Below are positions 52,637 to 60,758 of a stretch of 64,000 bases of DNA, piece by piece; within the stretch, counting starts at the first letter, position 1; each line of letters opens with the position of its first letter. The DNA is taken from the NCBI GenBank assembly GCA_033391075.1, contig JAWPMV010000002.1:1-64000 (forward strand), read 5' to 3'. Under the pieces are notes generated by a model that saw only the letters and a list, made by a program, of their open reading frames with translations, did not search any database and had not been told where the DNA came from. The translations under genes were made by a program, and so were the position numbers. This stretch comes from Bacteroidia bacterium (GTDB lineage Bacteria; Bacteroidota; Bacteroidia; J057).

Positions 52637-53059
52637 TTAAACATCCCTGCCTTTTTTCAGGCGCTCCGCTAATTCCTCCAGGTTTTGCTCACTTTTGGTT
52701 TTGATCTCTTTCCAGTCTTCCTTGATGGCTGTTCCTATTTGGTCCAGGCTTTTATCCAGAGAATCCTGCTTTTGCCTGAGAAACTTCATACGTGTTTGCA
52801 TATCTTCCTTTGCATTTTCCGAGATGTTTTCCAACTCTTTCTCAAGGGAGTCAAGCTCTGTGTCAATTTGTCCCTGCATAAGCTGAATTTCCTCGGAAAG
52901 ATCTTTTTTCTCTTCCTGCAGCGCCTCCGTGATACTTTCAGCTAAATCTCCCATCTCATTCTTTATATCTTCTGTTTTTGATTTAGATTCAGATTGACAG
53001 GAGAAGAACATAACTCCCAGAAACATGATACTTATACCCATGATGGCTAATTTTTTCAT
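52637..53059 (-). CDS. Coiled-coil lipoprotein
   Basis: 140 aa: lipoprotein signal (MFLGVMFFSC, Cys about 21) followed by about 115 residues of nearly continuous, strongly charged coiled coil (heptads in ESITEALQEEKKDLSEEIQL and RMKFLRQKQDSLDKSLDQIG), ending in a basic tail. It is 12 bp downstream of the MscS gene and 65 bp upstream of the HD-PycTM gene. It probably lines the envelope or links channel and cell wall, but there is no direct evidence for this. Confidence 0.7.
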   Translation of the reverse strand: MKKLAIMGISIMFLGVMFFSCQSESKSKTEDIKNEMGDLAESITEALQEEKKDLSEEIQLMQGQIDTELDSLEKELENISENAKEDMQTRMKFLRQKQDSLDKSLDQIGTAIKEDWKEIKTKSEQNLEELAERLKKGRDV

Positions 53060-53071
53060 AATACTACTGAT

Positions 53072-53986
53072 TTAATTTTGATTGATAGAATTGGGTTTTT
53101 GTTTGGCTAATTGGTCAAGCCGAGTTCCCCCGACTACTCCAAAGTCTAGTGTGCGTATGGGGAAGGGAATGGTAATTCCGTTTTCATCGAAAGCTGTTTT
53201 AAGTGCCACAATGGCCTTATCTCTGGCTTCCAGGTAGTCTTCCTGATGATAAATGTTTTTCCAGAATCGAAGGCTGAAATCAATACTGCTATCCCCAAAT
53301 CCTGTAAAGAAGAATTCTATGGGTTCGGATTCTCTGATATCAAGTCCAGATTTACTAAGCGCTTCTAGCGCAATTTCCCTGACTTTTTCCAGTTCGTCTC
53401 CATAGGATACACCACAATTGATGTCAATTCTTCTTCTGGGAGTGTGGGCATAATTTTTCAAGGGGCTTTGGAGGACATCTTTGTTGGGAATGACTACTTC
53501 CTGCCCATCGAGTGTCAGCAGGATGGTGGACCTCAAATTGATTTTCTGGATGTATCCAAAGTAATCCTTGATTTCTACCAAATCCCCCAACTTATAATAG
53601 TCTTTGACCGACATAAGCATACCTGAAAAGAGATTGATCATGGGGTCTTGCAAGGCGAAGCCGATGGCTAAACCTGCTACCCCAGCTGTTCCCAAGAAGG
53701 CAGTAAGTGCTTCGCTCAGGTCGAGAATACTCAGGACCAGGAATAGGACCAGGAGCATGAAGAGAACCACGACCAGGTTGCTCAGTATTCCCGCCACGCC
53801 TGGGTTAGTCATGATTTTTCTCATGTATTTCGCGGAGAATTTTTTGATTCTTCCTGCTATGAATACAGAGCCCAATACGATCAGGAAGGCAAGGATAAGA
53901 TTGGGTAAACTCAGTATGATACTGTCTATCCATCCACTGGTCTTATCAAACAGCTTTTCGAATGATTGCTGGAATTGTTCTTTCAT
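53072..53986 (-). CDS. mscS: Small-conductance mechanosensitive channel (MscS), copy 1
   Basis: 304 aa with three N-terminal TM helices. The pore helix TM3 is rich in Gly and Ala (ALTAFLGTAGVAGLAIGFAL), followed by QDPMINLFSGM and the beta-domain (GDLVEIKDYFGYIQKINLRS, VVIPNKDV). The C-terminal alpha/beta cage is about residues 180-285. Length and pattern match E. coli MscS (286 aa). It opens on hypo-osmotic shock to release solutes. It lies between two coiled-coil genes with gaps of 3 and 12 bp, forming a compact envelope-stress operon. Confidence 0.94.
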   Translation of the reverse strand: MKEQFQQSFEKLFDKTSGWIDSIILSLPNLILAFLIVLGSVFIAGRIKKFSAKYMRKIMTNPGVAGILSNLVVVLFMLLVLFLVLSILDLSEALTAFLGTAGVAGLAIGFALQDPMINLFSGMLMSVKDYYKLGDLVEIKDYFGYIQKINLRSTILLTLDGQEVVIPNKDVLQSPLKNYAHTPRRRIDINCGVSYGDELEKVREIALEALSKSGLDIRESEPIEFFFTGFGDSSIDFSLRFWKNIYHQEDYLEARDKAIVALKTAFDENGITIPFPIRTLDFGVVGGTRLDQLAKQKPNSINQN

Positions 53987-53989
53987 TTA

Positions 53990-54490
53990 TTAGGCAAATT
54001 TTTGGGTAAAATTCTTGACTTCGGCCTGAAACTTTTGTGCATGTTTTGAAAAGGTTGCTTTCGCTTCTTCCCAGCTTTCTTTTGACTCCTCTTTCTTACC
54101 CTCGAACTCCTCTTTGAATATTGTCCCTATATTTTTAAGATCATCCAGCTTGTTTTCTAGCTGCTCCCCCACTTTCTCAAGGACTACCTCCTGCTCTTCT
54201 TTCAGGGATGCAAGACTATCGGATACCTGATTTTTCTTATTTTTTACTTCATTCAGTGCCTCCTGAAGACTTTTCTCTAACTCATCCTGAATTTCAGGCA
54301 TCTCGGATTTTAACCTTTTGTATCGGGCCTCGAGTTTTTGTTTTTTTACCTGAAGTTGGTCGACCTTTTTCTGGTAGTCTTTTTTCAGTTCGTCTTGAAT
54401 AGTGTCTTTGTCTTTTTCGAGCTCATCAACCTTATCAAATAATTCGTCAATGAGATTTTTGGCTTTTTGTTTATAGCTTGTTTTTGTCAT
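53990..54490 (-). CDS. Cytoplasmic coiled-coil protein
   Basis: 166 aa without signal or TM segment. It is nearly all coiled coil, with about half the residues Lys, Glu, Asp or Gln (DELEKDKDTIQDELKKDYQK, LASLKEEQEVVLEKVGEQLE). It resembles apolipoprotein-like or LEA-like stress proteins in composition only; I do not recognise the family. Its stop is 3 bp before the MscS start. Its leader holds a 7-bp hairpin like the one ahead of the stress-protein gene at 57516. Confidence 0.65.
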   Translation of the reverse strand: MTKTSYKQKAKNLIDELFDKVDELEKDKDTIQDELKKDYQKKVDQLQVKKQKLEARYKRLKSEMPEIQDELEKSLQEALNEVKNKKNQVSDSLASLKEEQEVVLEKVGEQLENKLDDLKNIGTIFKEEFEGKKEESKESWEEAKATFSKHAQKFQAEVKNFTQKFA

Positions 54491-54530
54491 AATAAAATTT
54501 AGGTAAAGTGAAACATAGGGAAGGGGAATC

Positions 54531-54549
54531 CGCTCTTGCTGAAAGAGTG
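54531..54549. repeat. Leader hairpin, stress-cluster type 1
   Basis: CGCTCTT-GCTGA-AAGAGTG-like stem in the 96-bp gap upstream of the coiled-coil gene. It shares the core CTCTTGCT-AAAG with the hairpin at 58408-58427, which occupies the same place relative to another gene of the cluster. No U-run on either strand, so not a normal terminator. Confidence 0.35.
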
Positions 54550-54586
54550 ATCGTAGGCTTCTAGTGCCAGAAGCTTGCCTGAAAAA

Positions 54587-55750
54587 TTAGTAGCGAAAGA
54601 TGGCATTCATGCCTGCATCAGGCACAGGTAGCTCAGCATGATCAAGCAAATATACTTCTGCCCCTTTTTCGAATGCCTGCATAGCGGCAAAATCGTACAG
54701 GCAGTAGTTGTAGGCATTTTGGCCAGGGTAAAATTGGACTTTGTTATTGCTTAAGTAGCCATAAAATCCCCATAAAGGTTCATTTTCTCTGTCCAGGAAT
54801 AGGTATTTGATTTTCCCCTCATAAGCAGATTTTATGATTTCTTCTTGAGAAAATGAGGCCTTGGAGGATAAATAGTTTTCCTTGAAACTGTCGAGCTTTT
54901 CTTCTCTGTCTTGCTGGTAATATTGCGAAGCAATGGACCAGGCTTTTTCATGCAAATCCATGGGATGCGTATGTTCCTGATTTCCGCTAACATGTTCCGG
55001 CAAGATATGGGTGTATTTTGACAGAGATTTATAAATAGGAATCAGATAGTCTACGCCTGCAAGTATCATGGGAAGCTTTTCATCATAGAGCATGCTCATT
55101 AAGCCTTGGTCCATTTGACGAAAATATTTTTCCAATTCTACCTCTTTGATATCCTTTCCCATGCCTTGTCCATGAAAGATCGCCTGGCTTGCTCCAACGG
55201 AATGGAATTGAAGATTTTTTTCCTCAGCTTCGTTCCCGATTTCGGCTATGTTCGCAGGAACCAGATCATCTATCATTATGGGAGTAATGTGATGGGGACC
55301 TGCTTCAAAAAACTTCGATCCACCTTGACTCAAACTCAAAATGAAGAATTTCTTTTCTTTATTGAGTAAAGAAATCAATGGACTGAGGTAAAACTGTGGT
55401 CCTACGTATGTAAGGGGCTTGCGTTTGATGGGTAAGGTATATACCTCAAAGCAATCCTCACTGATAAAGAGGACCAACATATCAGATAGATGAAGCCAAA
55501 ATTCATCATTTTTCAGATATGTGTAGGCTTCTTTTAGAAACTTCTGGGCCTCTGATGAATCCATGCTTTCATAAAGAGAACGTTGGGGATCACAGAGTTT
55601 TTGTTCGGCCTCTGATAGAGCATTTTTAAACTTGATTTTATCCGCCTGGACCTGTGATTTCCTATGGGTAGGAATATAAAGGCTTAGATGTGGGTTCGTT
55701 TTTGAGTGTGAGAGTTTTAATGATTGAAATAATTCTAGAGTAAAATTCAT
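54587..55750 (-). CDS. Bacterial archaeo-eukaryotic release-factor-like protein (baeRF family)
   Basis: 387 aa. It has the layout of the bacterial eRF1-like proteins. The N-terminal domain includes HLSLYIPTHRKSQVQADKIK and ALSEAEQKL, the middle FFILSLSQGGSKFFEAGPHH, and the C-terminal domain YLIPIYKSLSKYTHILPEHV and YLFLDRENEPLWGFYG, corresponding to the pelota/eRF1 C-domain fold. No GGQ peptide-release motif is visible. These proteins are proposed to work at stalled or hibernating ribosomes, which fits a stress cluster. Start ATG at 55750; there is no overlap with neighbours. Confidence 0.72.
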   Translation of the reverse strand: MNFTLELFQSLKLSHSKTNPHLSLYIPTHRKSQVQADKIKFKNALSEAEQKLCDPQRSLYESMDSSEAQKFLKEAYTYLKNDEFWLHLSDMLVLFISEDCFEVYTLPIKRKPLTYVGPQFYLSPLISLLNKEKKFFILSLSQGGSKFFEAGPHHITPIMIDDLVPANIAEIGNEAEEKNLQFHSVGASQAIFHGQGMGKDIKEVELEKYFRQMDQGLMSMLYDEKLPMILAGVDYLIPIYKSLSKYTHILPEHVSGNQEHTHPMDLHEKAWSIASQYYQQDREEKLDSFKENYLSSKASFSQEEIIKSAYEGKIKYLFLDRENEPLWGFYGYLSNNKVQFYPGQNAYNYCLYDFAAMQAFEKGAEVYLLDHAELPVPDAGMNAIFRY

Positions 55751-56062
55751 ATGAGGCTTCTGACTGCAATTGTCAGCAATATTTATTTAAAAGGATTCAA
55801 AATAAGAATAGAGAATTTGGCTTTAGTTATACGAAATAATAGGCGGAAGAGAAAAATTTCGCCTGAGCCAATGAACAATTTTAAACCACGTCAGCGGAAG
55901 AAAATAAAGGGAAGGACAGTACGTTTTTGTTTCGTTTTGTAATACGGCATACAGTTATATATACGGGATTAAAAATAATTAGTTGCATAAAAATACATAT
56001 GCATTTTATTTCGGTAATTTAAAATAAATTTTGGTTATGTATTTGTCGAACATTTGGAATTG
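55751..56062. other. Intergenic gap upstream of the baeRF gene
   Basis: 312 bp, AT-rich towards the MscS end. It should hold the baeRF promoter on the minus strand. A 63-codon plus-strand frame (55751-55942) is very basic and lacks features; I do not take it as a gene. Confidence 0.4.
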
Positions 56063-56950
56063 TTAGCTTCCATAAGGCTTCTTTGTTTGCATCCTTAAAC
56101 TTTGATTAGGGTAGTTTTTCAATTCAATGATTTCTCCAGGAAGGTAAATGCCGTGCTTTCCTAACAGCTTGAGAATTTTACCTATAGCTTCCGATTTAAT
56201 GGCCAAAGCATTTATTCGTTTGTCAAAAGTATTTATCCAAAAATAAGCGGTGATCTTTAAGGTACGATTCCCAATATCTGTTATATAAGCTGCAGGGGCT
56301 TTATCTCCCTCCAAAACTCCCGATACAGATTTTAACATTTCGGTACAGATGCGTATTACTTTTTCAGTATCTGCCTCATAATCCAGAATGAGGTCAAACT
56401 CATAACGACGAAAGCCATCAATGGTATGATTGAGGACGGGATTTTTGACAATATTTGCATTAGGAATATATACATCTCTTCCATCGAAAGTCTTGATAAG
56501 AGAATTACGCAGATTCAGTTCCTGCACTTTCCCTGTGTATCCATTGATTTCTACAACATCCCCTAATTGAAAGGGACGATTAAATGCCATCATGATGCCG
56601 GCCAGGAAGTTTTCGCCTATATCTTTAAAGGCAAATCCGATCAATAAAGCACTGACACTTGCACCTGTGAGCAAGCCCGCAGCGACATCTCCCCATCCCA
56701 TGATTTTGAGGCAGATCATGAACGCAATGGCCAGTATAAATATCTTTACAGATCGGCTTAGAAACTGAGCCAGCAAAGGATCATCCATACTGGTAGCCAA
56801 TTGCTTCCCCAGGTTTTTGGATATATAATTTGACAGCAGATAAAAAAGACTAAAACACAGAATGGCGACTAACAATAAGGGTAGGGCTACTGCTAATTGA
56901 GAGAAAAAGGAGGTGATTGTAGTATAAAATTCGTTTAAAAACGGGAACAT
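56063..56950 (-). CDS. Small-conductance mechanosensitive channel (MscS-like), copy 2
   Basis: 295 aa. Three TM helices, pore helix MGWGDVAAGLLTGASVSAL with LIGFAFKDIGENFLAG after it, beta-domain (GDVVEINGYTGKVQELNLRN, VYIPNANI) and cage. It differs clearly from copy 1 in the pore and cage, so it is an older paralog, not a recent duplication. The two probably gate at different tensions. It lies 47 bp downstream of the broken dps gene on the same strand. Confidence 0.93.
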   Translation of the reverse strand: MFPFLNEFYTTITSFFSQLAVALPLLLVAILCFSLFYLLSNYISKNLGKQLATSMDDPLLAQFLSRSVKIFILAIAFMICLKIMGWGDVAAGLLTGASVSALLIGFAFKDIGENFLAGIMMAFNRPFQLGDVVEINGYTGKVQELNLRNSLIKTFDGRDVYIPNANIVKNPVLNHTIDGFRRYEFDLILDYEADTEKVIRICTEMLKSVSGVLEGDKAPAAYITDIGNRTLKITAYFWINTFDKRINALAIKSEAIGKILKLLGKHGIYLPGEIIELKNYPNQSLRMQTKKPYGS

Positions 56951-56997
56951 AAGTTGGCTTATAGGTGAAAAAATAATGTTCTGGTTACGTGCTATTT

Positions 56998-57474
56998 CTA
57001 GCTACTATTTCTTCTGAGAAAAGCTCGCATCATCCAGGATTCTTTTTCGACTTCATGTAAGATCGAAACCAACATATCAGCGCTAGCTTCGTCTCCATGT
57101 TGATTGGAAAATGAGACCAAAAATCTCAGGCTTTGAATGAGAATTTCCTGGTCGCTAAGTACCTTTTCAAGCATCTCCCTGCTAGTTAACTCCCCAGAGA
57201 CTTCATCGAGTACAGAAATGGTCAGGTATTCTGAAAGCTGGGTTATGGGCTTGCCCTGGAGGGCCATTACTCTTTCGGCAGTGTCGTCAATATTTTTACT
57301 GACTTTTTCGTACATATTTTCGAACTGCTTATGCAATTCGAAAAAATTTGGCCCTTGAACCTTCCAGTGAAACGTTCTTAGATTTTGGTAATAAATGTGT
57401 AGGCTGGCAAGTAGGATGTTGAGTTTTCATTGGCTATCTGAAATGTATTTATTACTAAGTGTTTGGTAATTCAT
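56998..57474 (-). pseudogene. dps: Dps/ferritin-like protein gene interrupted by an in-frame TGA
   Basis: The frame from ATG 57474 has 158 codons, the normal Dps length, but codon 16 is TGA (57427-57429). Before it the frame reads MNYQTLSNKYISDSQ. After it comes KLNILLASLHIYYQNLRTFHWKVQG, PNFFELHKQFENMYEK and NIDDTAERVMALQGKP, a clear Dps with the ferroxidase ligands His (FHW), His (ELH), Asp and Glu (DDTAE). The only other starts are internal (TTG 57336), which would lose helix A and two iron ligands. Either the gene is dead by one nonsense change, or the TGA is a sequencing error or read through. Dps would protect DNA and store iron. Confidence 0.8.
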
Positions 57475-57515
57475 GTATTTAATTTTTCGGTTGAAAATGA
57501 GTGGAAACCCTGGGC

Positions 57516-58376
57516 CTAGAATACAAGGCAGGGTATAGGCGATTCCTGGATAAGTTTGTGGTTATGGTAACTGTCAAATAGGCGGTCAAATAAGTTGCGA
57601 TCCTTTTTTTCAAAGACCAACCAATCGGCTTCAGTAGCCTCAATCAGGATTTGAACTTCTTCTAGGTTTTGCTCTCCGTAGATTTTGTGGAATGAGAGGT
57701 TTACATCTGGAAATTCTTGGTGGATGTTTTCTCGCAGCAGGAGGAAGTTCCCCTCCGATTGCCCCATAGCTTCTTCTGAAATCATTACGACTTCCAGGCG
57801 AGCTTCCAGTCGTTTACTCAAGGTGTACATGGTCTTGAGTGGTTTTCGATTAAGGTCTTCTGCATCCATAATGAAGAGGAGCTTGTCTACCCCTTTCCAG
57901 CTAGTTGAAGGTGGGAGAATAAGAACCGGGAGATCCGTCGCACCGGCTAATCGGGTATCAAAGGTCCCGAGTATCTCTTGAAGTTTATGTTTGGGATTGC
58001 TTCCTTCCAGCACAAGCAAAAAGGCATCTTCTTCCTGAATTGTGAGAAGAACCTGATTCAGATTCGCTTCTCTTCCCAATTCGTATTGCAACTTGCTCCA
58101 AAGTCTGCTGGATTCGCGGGACAGTTGGTTATCGAGGGGAATGGGACTGACTTTTTCGGCAAAGATGTCCATAGATCGGGCTCCAAAAGGAGAAAGCCCG
58201 GAGGGAAGCAGGTTCGTGAGCGCTTGTTGTTGCTCTTCTTTAAAAGCCAACAAGCTGGCGGAGAATCGCATCCGGGCCGCCAATTTAAGTCCGTAATCTA
58301 AAATGGGATTGGACTTGCTTGCTTTGTCGAGCAGGATAAATATTTTTTCTTTTCTAAGTATAGTTTGAGACTTCAT
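57516..58376 (-). CDS. Universal-stress-protein-like (UspA-like) two-domain protein
   Basis: 286 aa with two tandem alpha/beta domains. The first begins KIFILLDKASKSNPILDYGL and ends ATDLPVLILPPS. The second begins VDKLLFIMDAEDLNRKPLKT and ends LIQESPIPCLVF. The order of strands, and the closing IPCLVF/PVLIL strands, fit the Usp fold. The nucleotide-binding GxxGx9GS motif is absent from both halves, so ATP binding is doubtful. It sits in the middle of the stress cluster, 42 bp before the dps frame. A hairpin lies about 30 bp upstream of the start. Confidence 0.75.
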   Translation of the reverse strand: MKSQTILRKEKIFILLDKASKSNPILDYGLKLAARMRFSASLLAFKEEQQQALTNLLPSGLSPFGARSMDIFAEKVSPIPLDNQLSRESSRLWSKLQYELGREANLNQVLLTIQEEDAFLLVLEGSNPKHKLQEILGTFDTRLAGATDLPVLILPPSTSWKGVDKLLFIMDAEDLNRKPLKTMYTLSKRLEARLEVVMISEEAMGQSEGNFLLLRENIHQEFPDVNLSFHKIYGEQNLEEVQILIEATEADWLVFEKKDRNLFDRLFDSYHNHKLIQESPIPCLVF

Positions 58377-58407
58377 GCGTAATTGAATTAGGTATAAGGA
58401 ATGGGCT

Positions 58408-58427
58408 CCTCTTGCTAAAGCGAGAGG
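58408..58427. repeat. Leader hairpin, stress-cluster type 2
   Basis: CCTCTTGC-TAAA-GCGAGAGG, an 8-bp stem with a 4-base loop, about 30 bp upstream of the UspA-like start. It is similar in core and place to the hairpin at 54531-54549. Confidence 0.4.
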
Positions 58428-58453
58428 AAAGAAACATATAGCTTTGGATGCTG

Positions 58454-59122
58454 TTAGGTAGAAGTCAGGAAAATGTGATCTCCCGGATTGAGGAGTTGCC
58501 CTTTTCTTTTCAGGTCACCCGCTGAACGAACCAGCAAATCGAGGTTTTTCGAATGGCTCAAGGATTCTTTGAATGGCTTGAACTTCAGCTCCAGGACTCG
58601 GATTAGATCATAAAGTTTGCCTTTGCTCAAAACCTCCTTGTACAGACTGAGCGTTTTGTCATAATTGTGAAAAAACAGATTTGTCTTCCGATAAAAGGGA
58701 ATCTTTCTGTTTGTGGGAAGTTCCTCTACGAATAATTCAGCTACCTCTTTATTATAAATAGGGTAGTTTTCGTGCAAAGTGTGCAAAAACTGGGTAAGCA
58801 GGGAGAAGTGCTTTCCTCTAAAAGCTTTCGGTTTTATGCCGAATAACTTGCGGGATGTTTGCCGGATGTTGACTGTAGCATGTGCTTTCTCTTTTTCCAG
58901 CAATTGAAAAAAGCGCTTCATCAGCTTTACATGGTAGCTTTTCCCTCTTAGTTTGTACAGATAGGCAAAATCTGCTTGAAAGTCTTCATTCTCTGCTAGA
59001 TTGGTCTTGTGAAGATTTTGTTTAATGAGGTGGTATAAATGAATTTCTTCTGGATCTATATTGTTAATGATATCTCCTCCATTTCTCAGAAGGAGTGTTT
59101 GAAACTCTTGAGTTGATAGCAT
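58454..59122 (-). CDS. Helical protein of unknown function
   Basis: 222 aa, no signal or TM segment, rich in Lys, Leu, Phe and His, predicted mostly helical (LMKRFFQLLEKEKAHATVNI, LLTQFLHTLHENYPIYNKEV). The last 40 residues look like a small beta-turn module (DLKRKGQLLNPGDHIFLTS). I do not recognise the family. It is first in the minus-strand stress run, upstream of the UspA-like gene by 77 bp, so a stress role is likely by association only. Confidence 0.6.
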   Translation of the reverse strand: MLSTQEFQTLLLRNGGDIINNIDPEEIHLYHLIKQNLHKTNLAENEDFQADFAYLYKLRGKSYHVKLMKRFFQLLEKEKAHATVNIRQTSRKLFGIKPKAFRGKHFSLLTQFLHTLHENYPIYNKEVAELFVEELPTNRKIPFYRKTNLFFHNYDKTLSLYKEVLSKGKLYDLIRVLELKFKPFKESLSHSKNLDLLVRSAGDLKRKGQLLNPGDHIFLTST

Positions 59123-59439
59123 AAAAAACTGAATATTAGGTCACCGTTTTTGAGGGGATCAAAAACTGATTAGGATGAACGAAAAATAAATGGGAATGAT
59201 GCTAAGAACCCATCAGGGGAAAAGATAGGGATTCCAGAGAGTTTTTGCAGGAAAGAAAATAGAAATACTAGCGTGTTCTGACTTTAACATACATTTACAT
59301 ATACGGGGAGAATTTAAAATAGTTTAGATATTTCTACGAGTCGTAATGTTTTTTGTGCAAATGAAATAAGTTGTATAAAGTTTAGACTTTAGGTTATTTG
59401 TTTTAATATTGGGGATATATTCATAATTATCAGACATAG
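59123..59439. other. Divergent intergenic region
   Basis: 317 bp between the unknown stress gene (minus) and the DUF3124 gene (plus). It should hold promoters for both. No well-spaced TTTG/TAnnTTTG pair was found, and no gene or repeat is seen. Confidence 0.4.
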
Positions 59440-59778
59440 ATGAAGCTCTTACTTTCCAGCCTAAAGATATGCATTCCTTTTGCATTACTGCTTATAATAA
59501 TAGGCTGTGAAGGAAAGAACCCTAACCTTAATAAGGTCGGAGAAGATGTGCTCAAAGCGCAGGAGATTTTTGTAGAAGATTTGGAACTCAAATTTAAAGA
59601 TACGGTCTATGTTCCTATTTATTCAGACATTTATAGTGAAACCAAAGATGTCCGATTTAAACTAACAGCAACTTTGAGTCTTAGAAATACGAGCTTATCA
59701 GACAGCATCTACATAGAAGACATTGATTATTACGACTCAGCGGGCAATAAAGGGCTCTGTTGCAAACATTATAAATGA
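59440..59778 (+). pseudogene. DUF3124 lipoprotein, truncated by IS6
   Basis: The frame opens with a lipoprotein signal (FALLLIIIGC, Cys about 23) and a DUF3124-type domain (TVYVPIYSDIYSETKD, KLTATLSLRNTSLSDSIYIE, YYDSAGNK). After SAGNK, at base 59753, the sequence becomes the terminal repeat of an IS6 element, and the last 7 codons (GLCCKHY and after) are read from the element. The rest of the domain is not found beyond the element at 60588, so its 3' half seems deleted. The remaining 112-aa product would lack about half of the fold. Confidence 0.75.
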
Positions 59779-60587
59779 TCACAAGATTGTCAGGCTACTC
59801 TCAATTTATTAAAAATAATCAAACTGTCTGTCTATGAGACGGATTTCACCCATGAGTTTGCTTTTCGCTCCATACATAAACAGATCAAACTGACCCTTTT
59901 TGAACATTCGCATGGTCTCAAATCCTTTGATTGTAGCATAAGCAGTCTTCATGGATTTGAATCCCAACGTTGGTTTAATCAGTCGCTTGAGTTTTCCATG
60001 ATCAGCCTCAACAATATTATTCAAGTACTTGGCTTTTCGATGTTCTGTAGATGCTGACAAGCGATGCTCTTCCTTTAGCATTTTAATGGCTTTGCCATAG
60101 GTAGAATTCTGATCTGTGTTGATCACGTAGGGCTGCTCCCACTCCTTTAACCCCTTGATTGCTTTCTGTAGGAAACGTTTTGCTGCTTTTGTATTCCGGG
60201 TATGAGACAAATAAAAATCAATGGTCCTTCCGTATTTGTCAACAGCTCTATATAAATATTTCCAGACTCCTTTTACTTTGATATAGGTTTCATCTACTCG
60301 CCACGATCCACTGAAGGAGAACTTTTTGTACCAACGCATTTGCTTTTCCAGTTCAGGAGCATATCGCTGTACCCACCTGTAAATGGTGGTATGGTCAACC
60401 CTAACTCTACGCTCTTCCATCATTTCTTCAAGATCCCGATAGCTGATCCCGTATTTGCAGTACCAACGGACACATTGTAAAATAATTTCTCTCTGAAAAT
60501 GACGGTATTTGAAGGCACTCATGAGCTCGGATTAGTGATTGTGAGTTGACATTAAATATACGAAGCATAATCTTTGCAACAGGGTCC
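59753..60587 (-). mobile_element. IS6-family insertion sequence, intact
   Basis: 835 bp bounded by GGCTCTGTTGCAAA (59753-59766) and TTTGCAACAGGGTCC (60573-60587), inverted copies with the IS6-type sequence. It contains one complete transposase gene on the minus strand. Flanking octamers (CAATAAAG and TTTAGCGC) do not match, so there is no target duplication. This, with the missing 3' part of the disrupted gene, fits an adjacent deletion made by the element. Confidence 0.9.
59809..60522 (-). CDS. IS6-family transposase
   Basis: 237-aa transposase of normal length. The N-terminal helix-turn-helix region is YRDLEEMMEERRVRVDHTTI followed by YRWVQRYAPELEKQM. The DDE triad is D in WRVDETYIKVKG (about 78), D in INTDQNSTYG (about 138) and E in EADHGKLKRLIK (about 175). 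It carries out replicative transposition and cointegrate formation. It is the only full copy in the window; relatives at 10064 and 45008 are defective and could be mobilised by it in trans. Confidence 0.95.
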   Translation of the reverse strand: MSAFKYRHFQREIILQCVRWYCKYGISYRDLEEMMEERRVRVDHTTIYRWVQRYAPELEKQMRWYKKFSFSGSWRVDETYIKVKGVWKYLYRAVDKYGRTIDFYLSHTRNTKAAKRFLQKAIKGLKEWEQPYVINTDQNSTYGKAIKMLKEEHRLSASTEHRKAKYLNNIVEADHGKLKRLIKPTLGFKSMKTAYATIKGFETMRMFKKGQFDLFMYGAKSKLMGEIRLIDRQFDYF

Positions 60588-60671
60588 TTTAGCGCATGTA
60601 GTCTCTATAATTGGGGCACATTTTTTCCAGGTCTTCTTTTCTTCCATCAGATAAGTAGGTACAACCATAAC

Positions 60672-60739
60672 AGTAGTACCAGTCCCTAGAAACCAGCTTT
60701 AAATGCCGCGAACTCTTTTTTTTCAGAACTGGTACTACT
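60672..60739. repeat. 12-bp perfect inverted repeat next to the IS6 end
   Basis: AGTAGTACCAGT (60672-60683) and ACTGGTACTACT (60728-60739) are exact reverse complements, 44 bp apart. They lie in the gap between the IS6 element and the next gene. On the minus strand a 44-codon frame through this gap ends in Cys/Tyr-rich text (DWYYCYGCTYLSDG) but has no start codon. Could be a hairpin-forming element or the remains of a small mobile sequence. Confidence 0.5.
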
Positions 60740-60758
60740 TAGTAAGCTACGGTCATTA

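Noticed and set aside
55751..55942. 63-codon plus-strand frame divergent from the baeRF gene
   Set aside because: Very basic, without a recognisable fold or start context; it sits in the promoter region of the baeRF gene.
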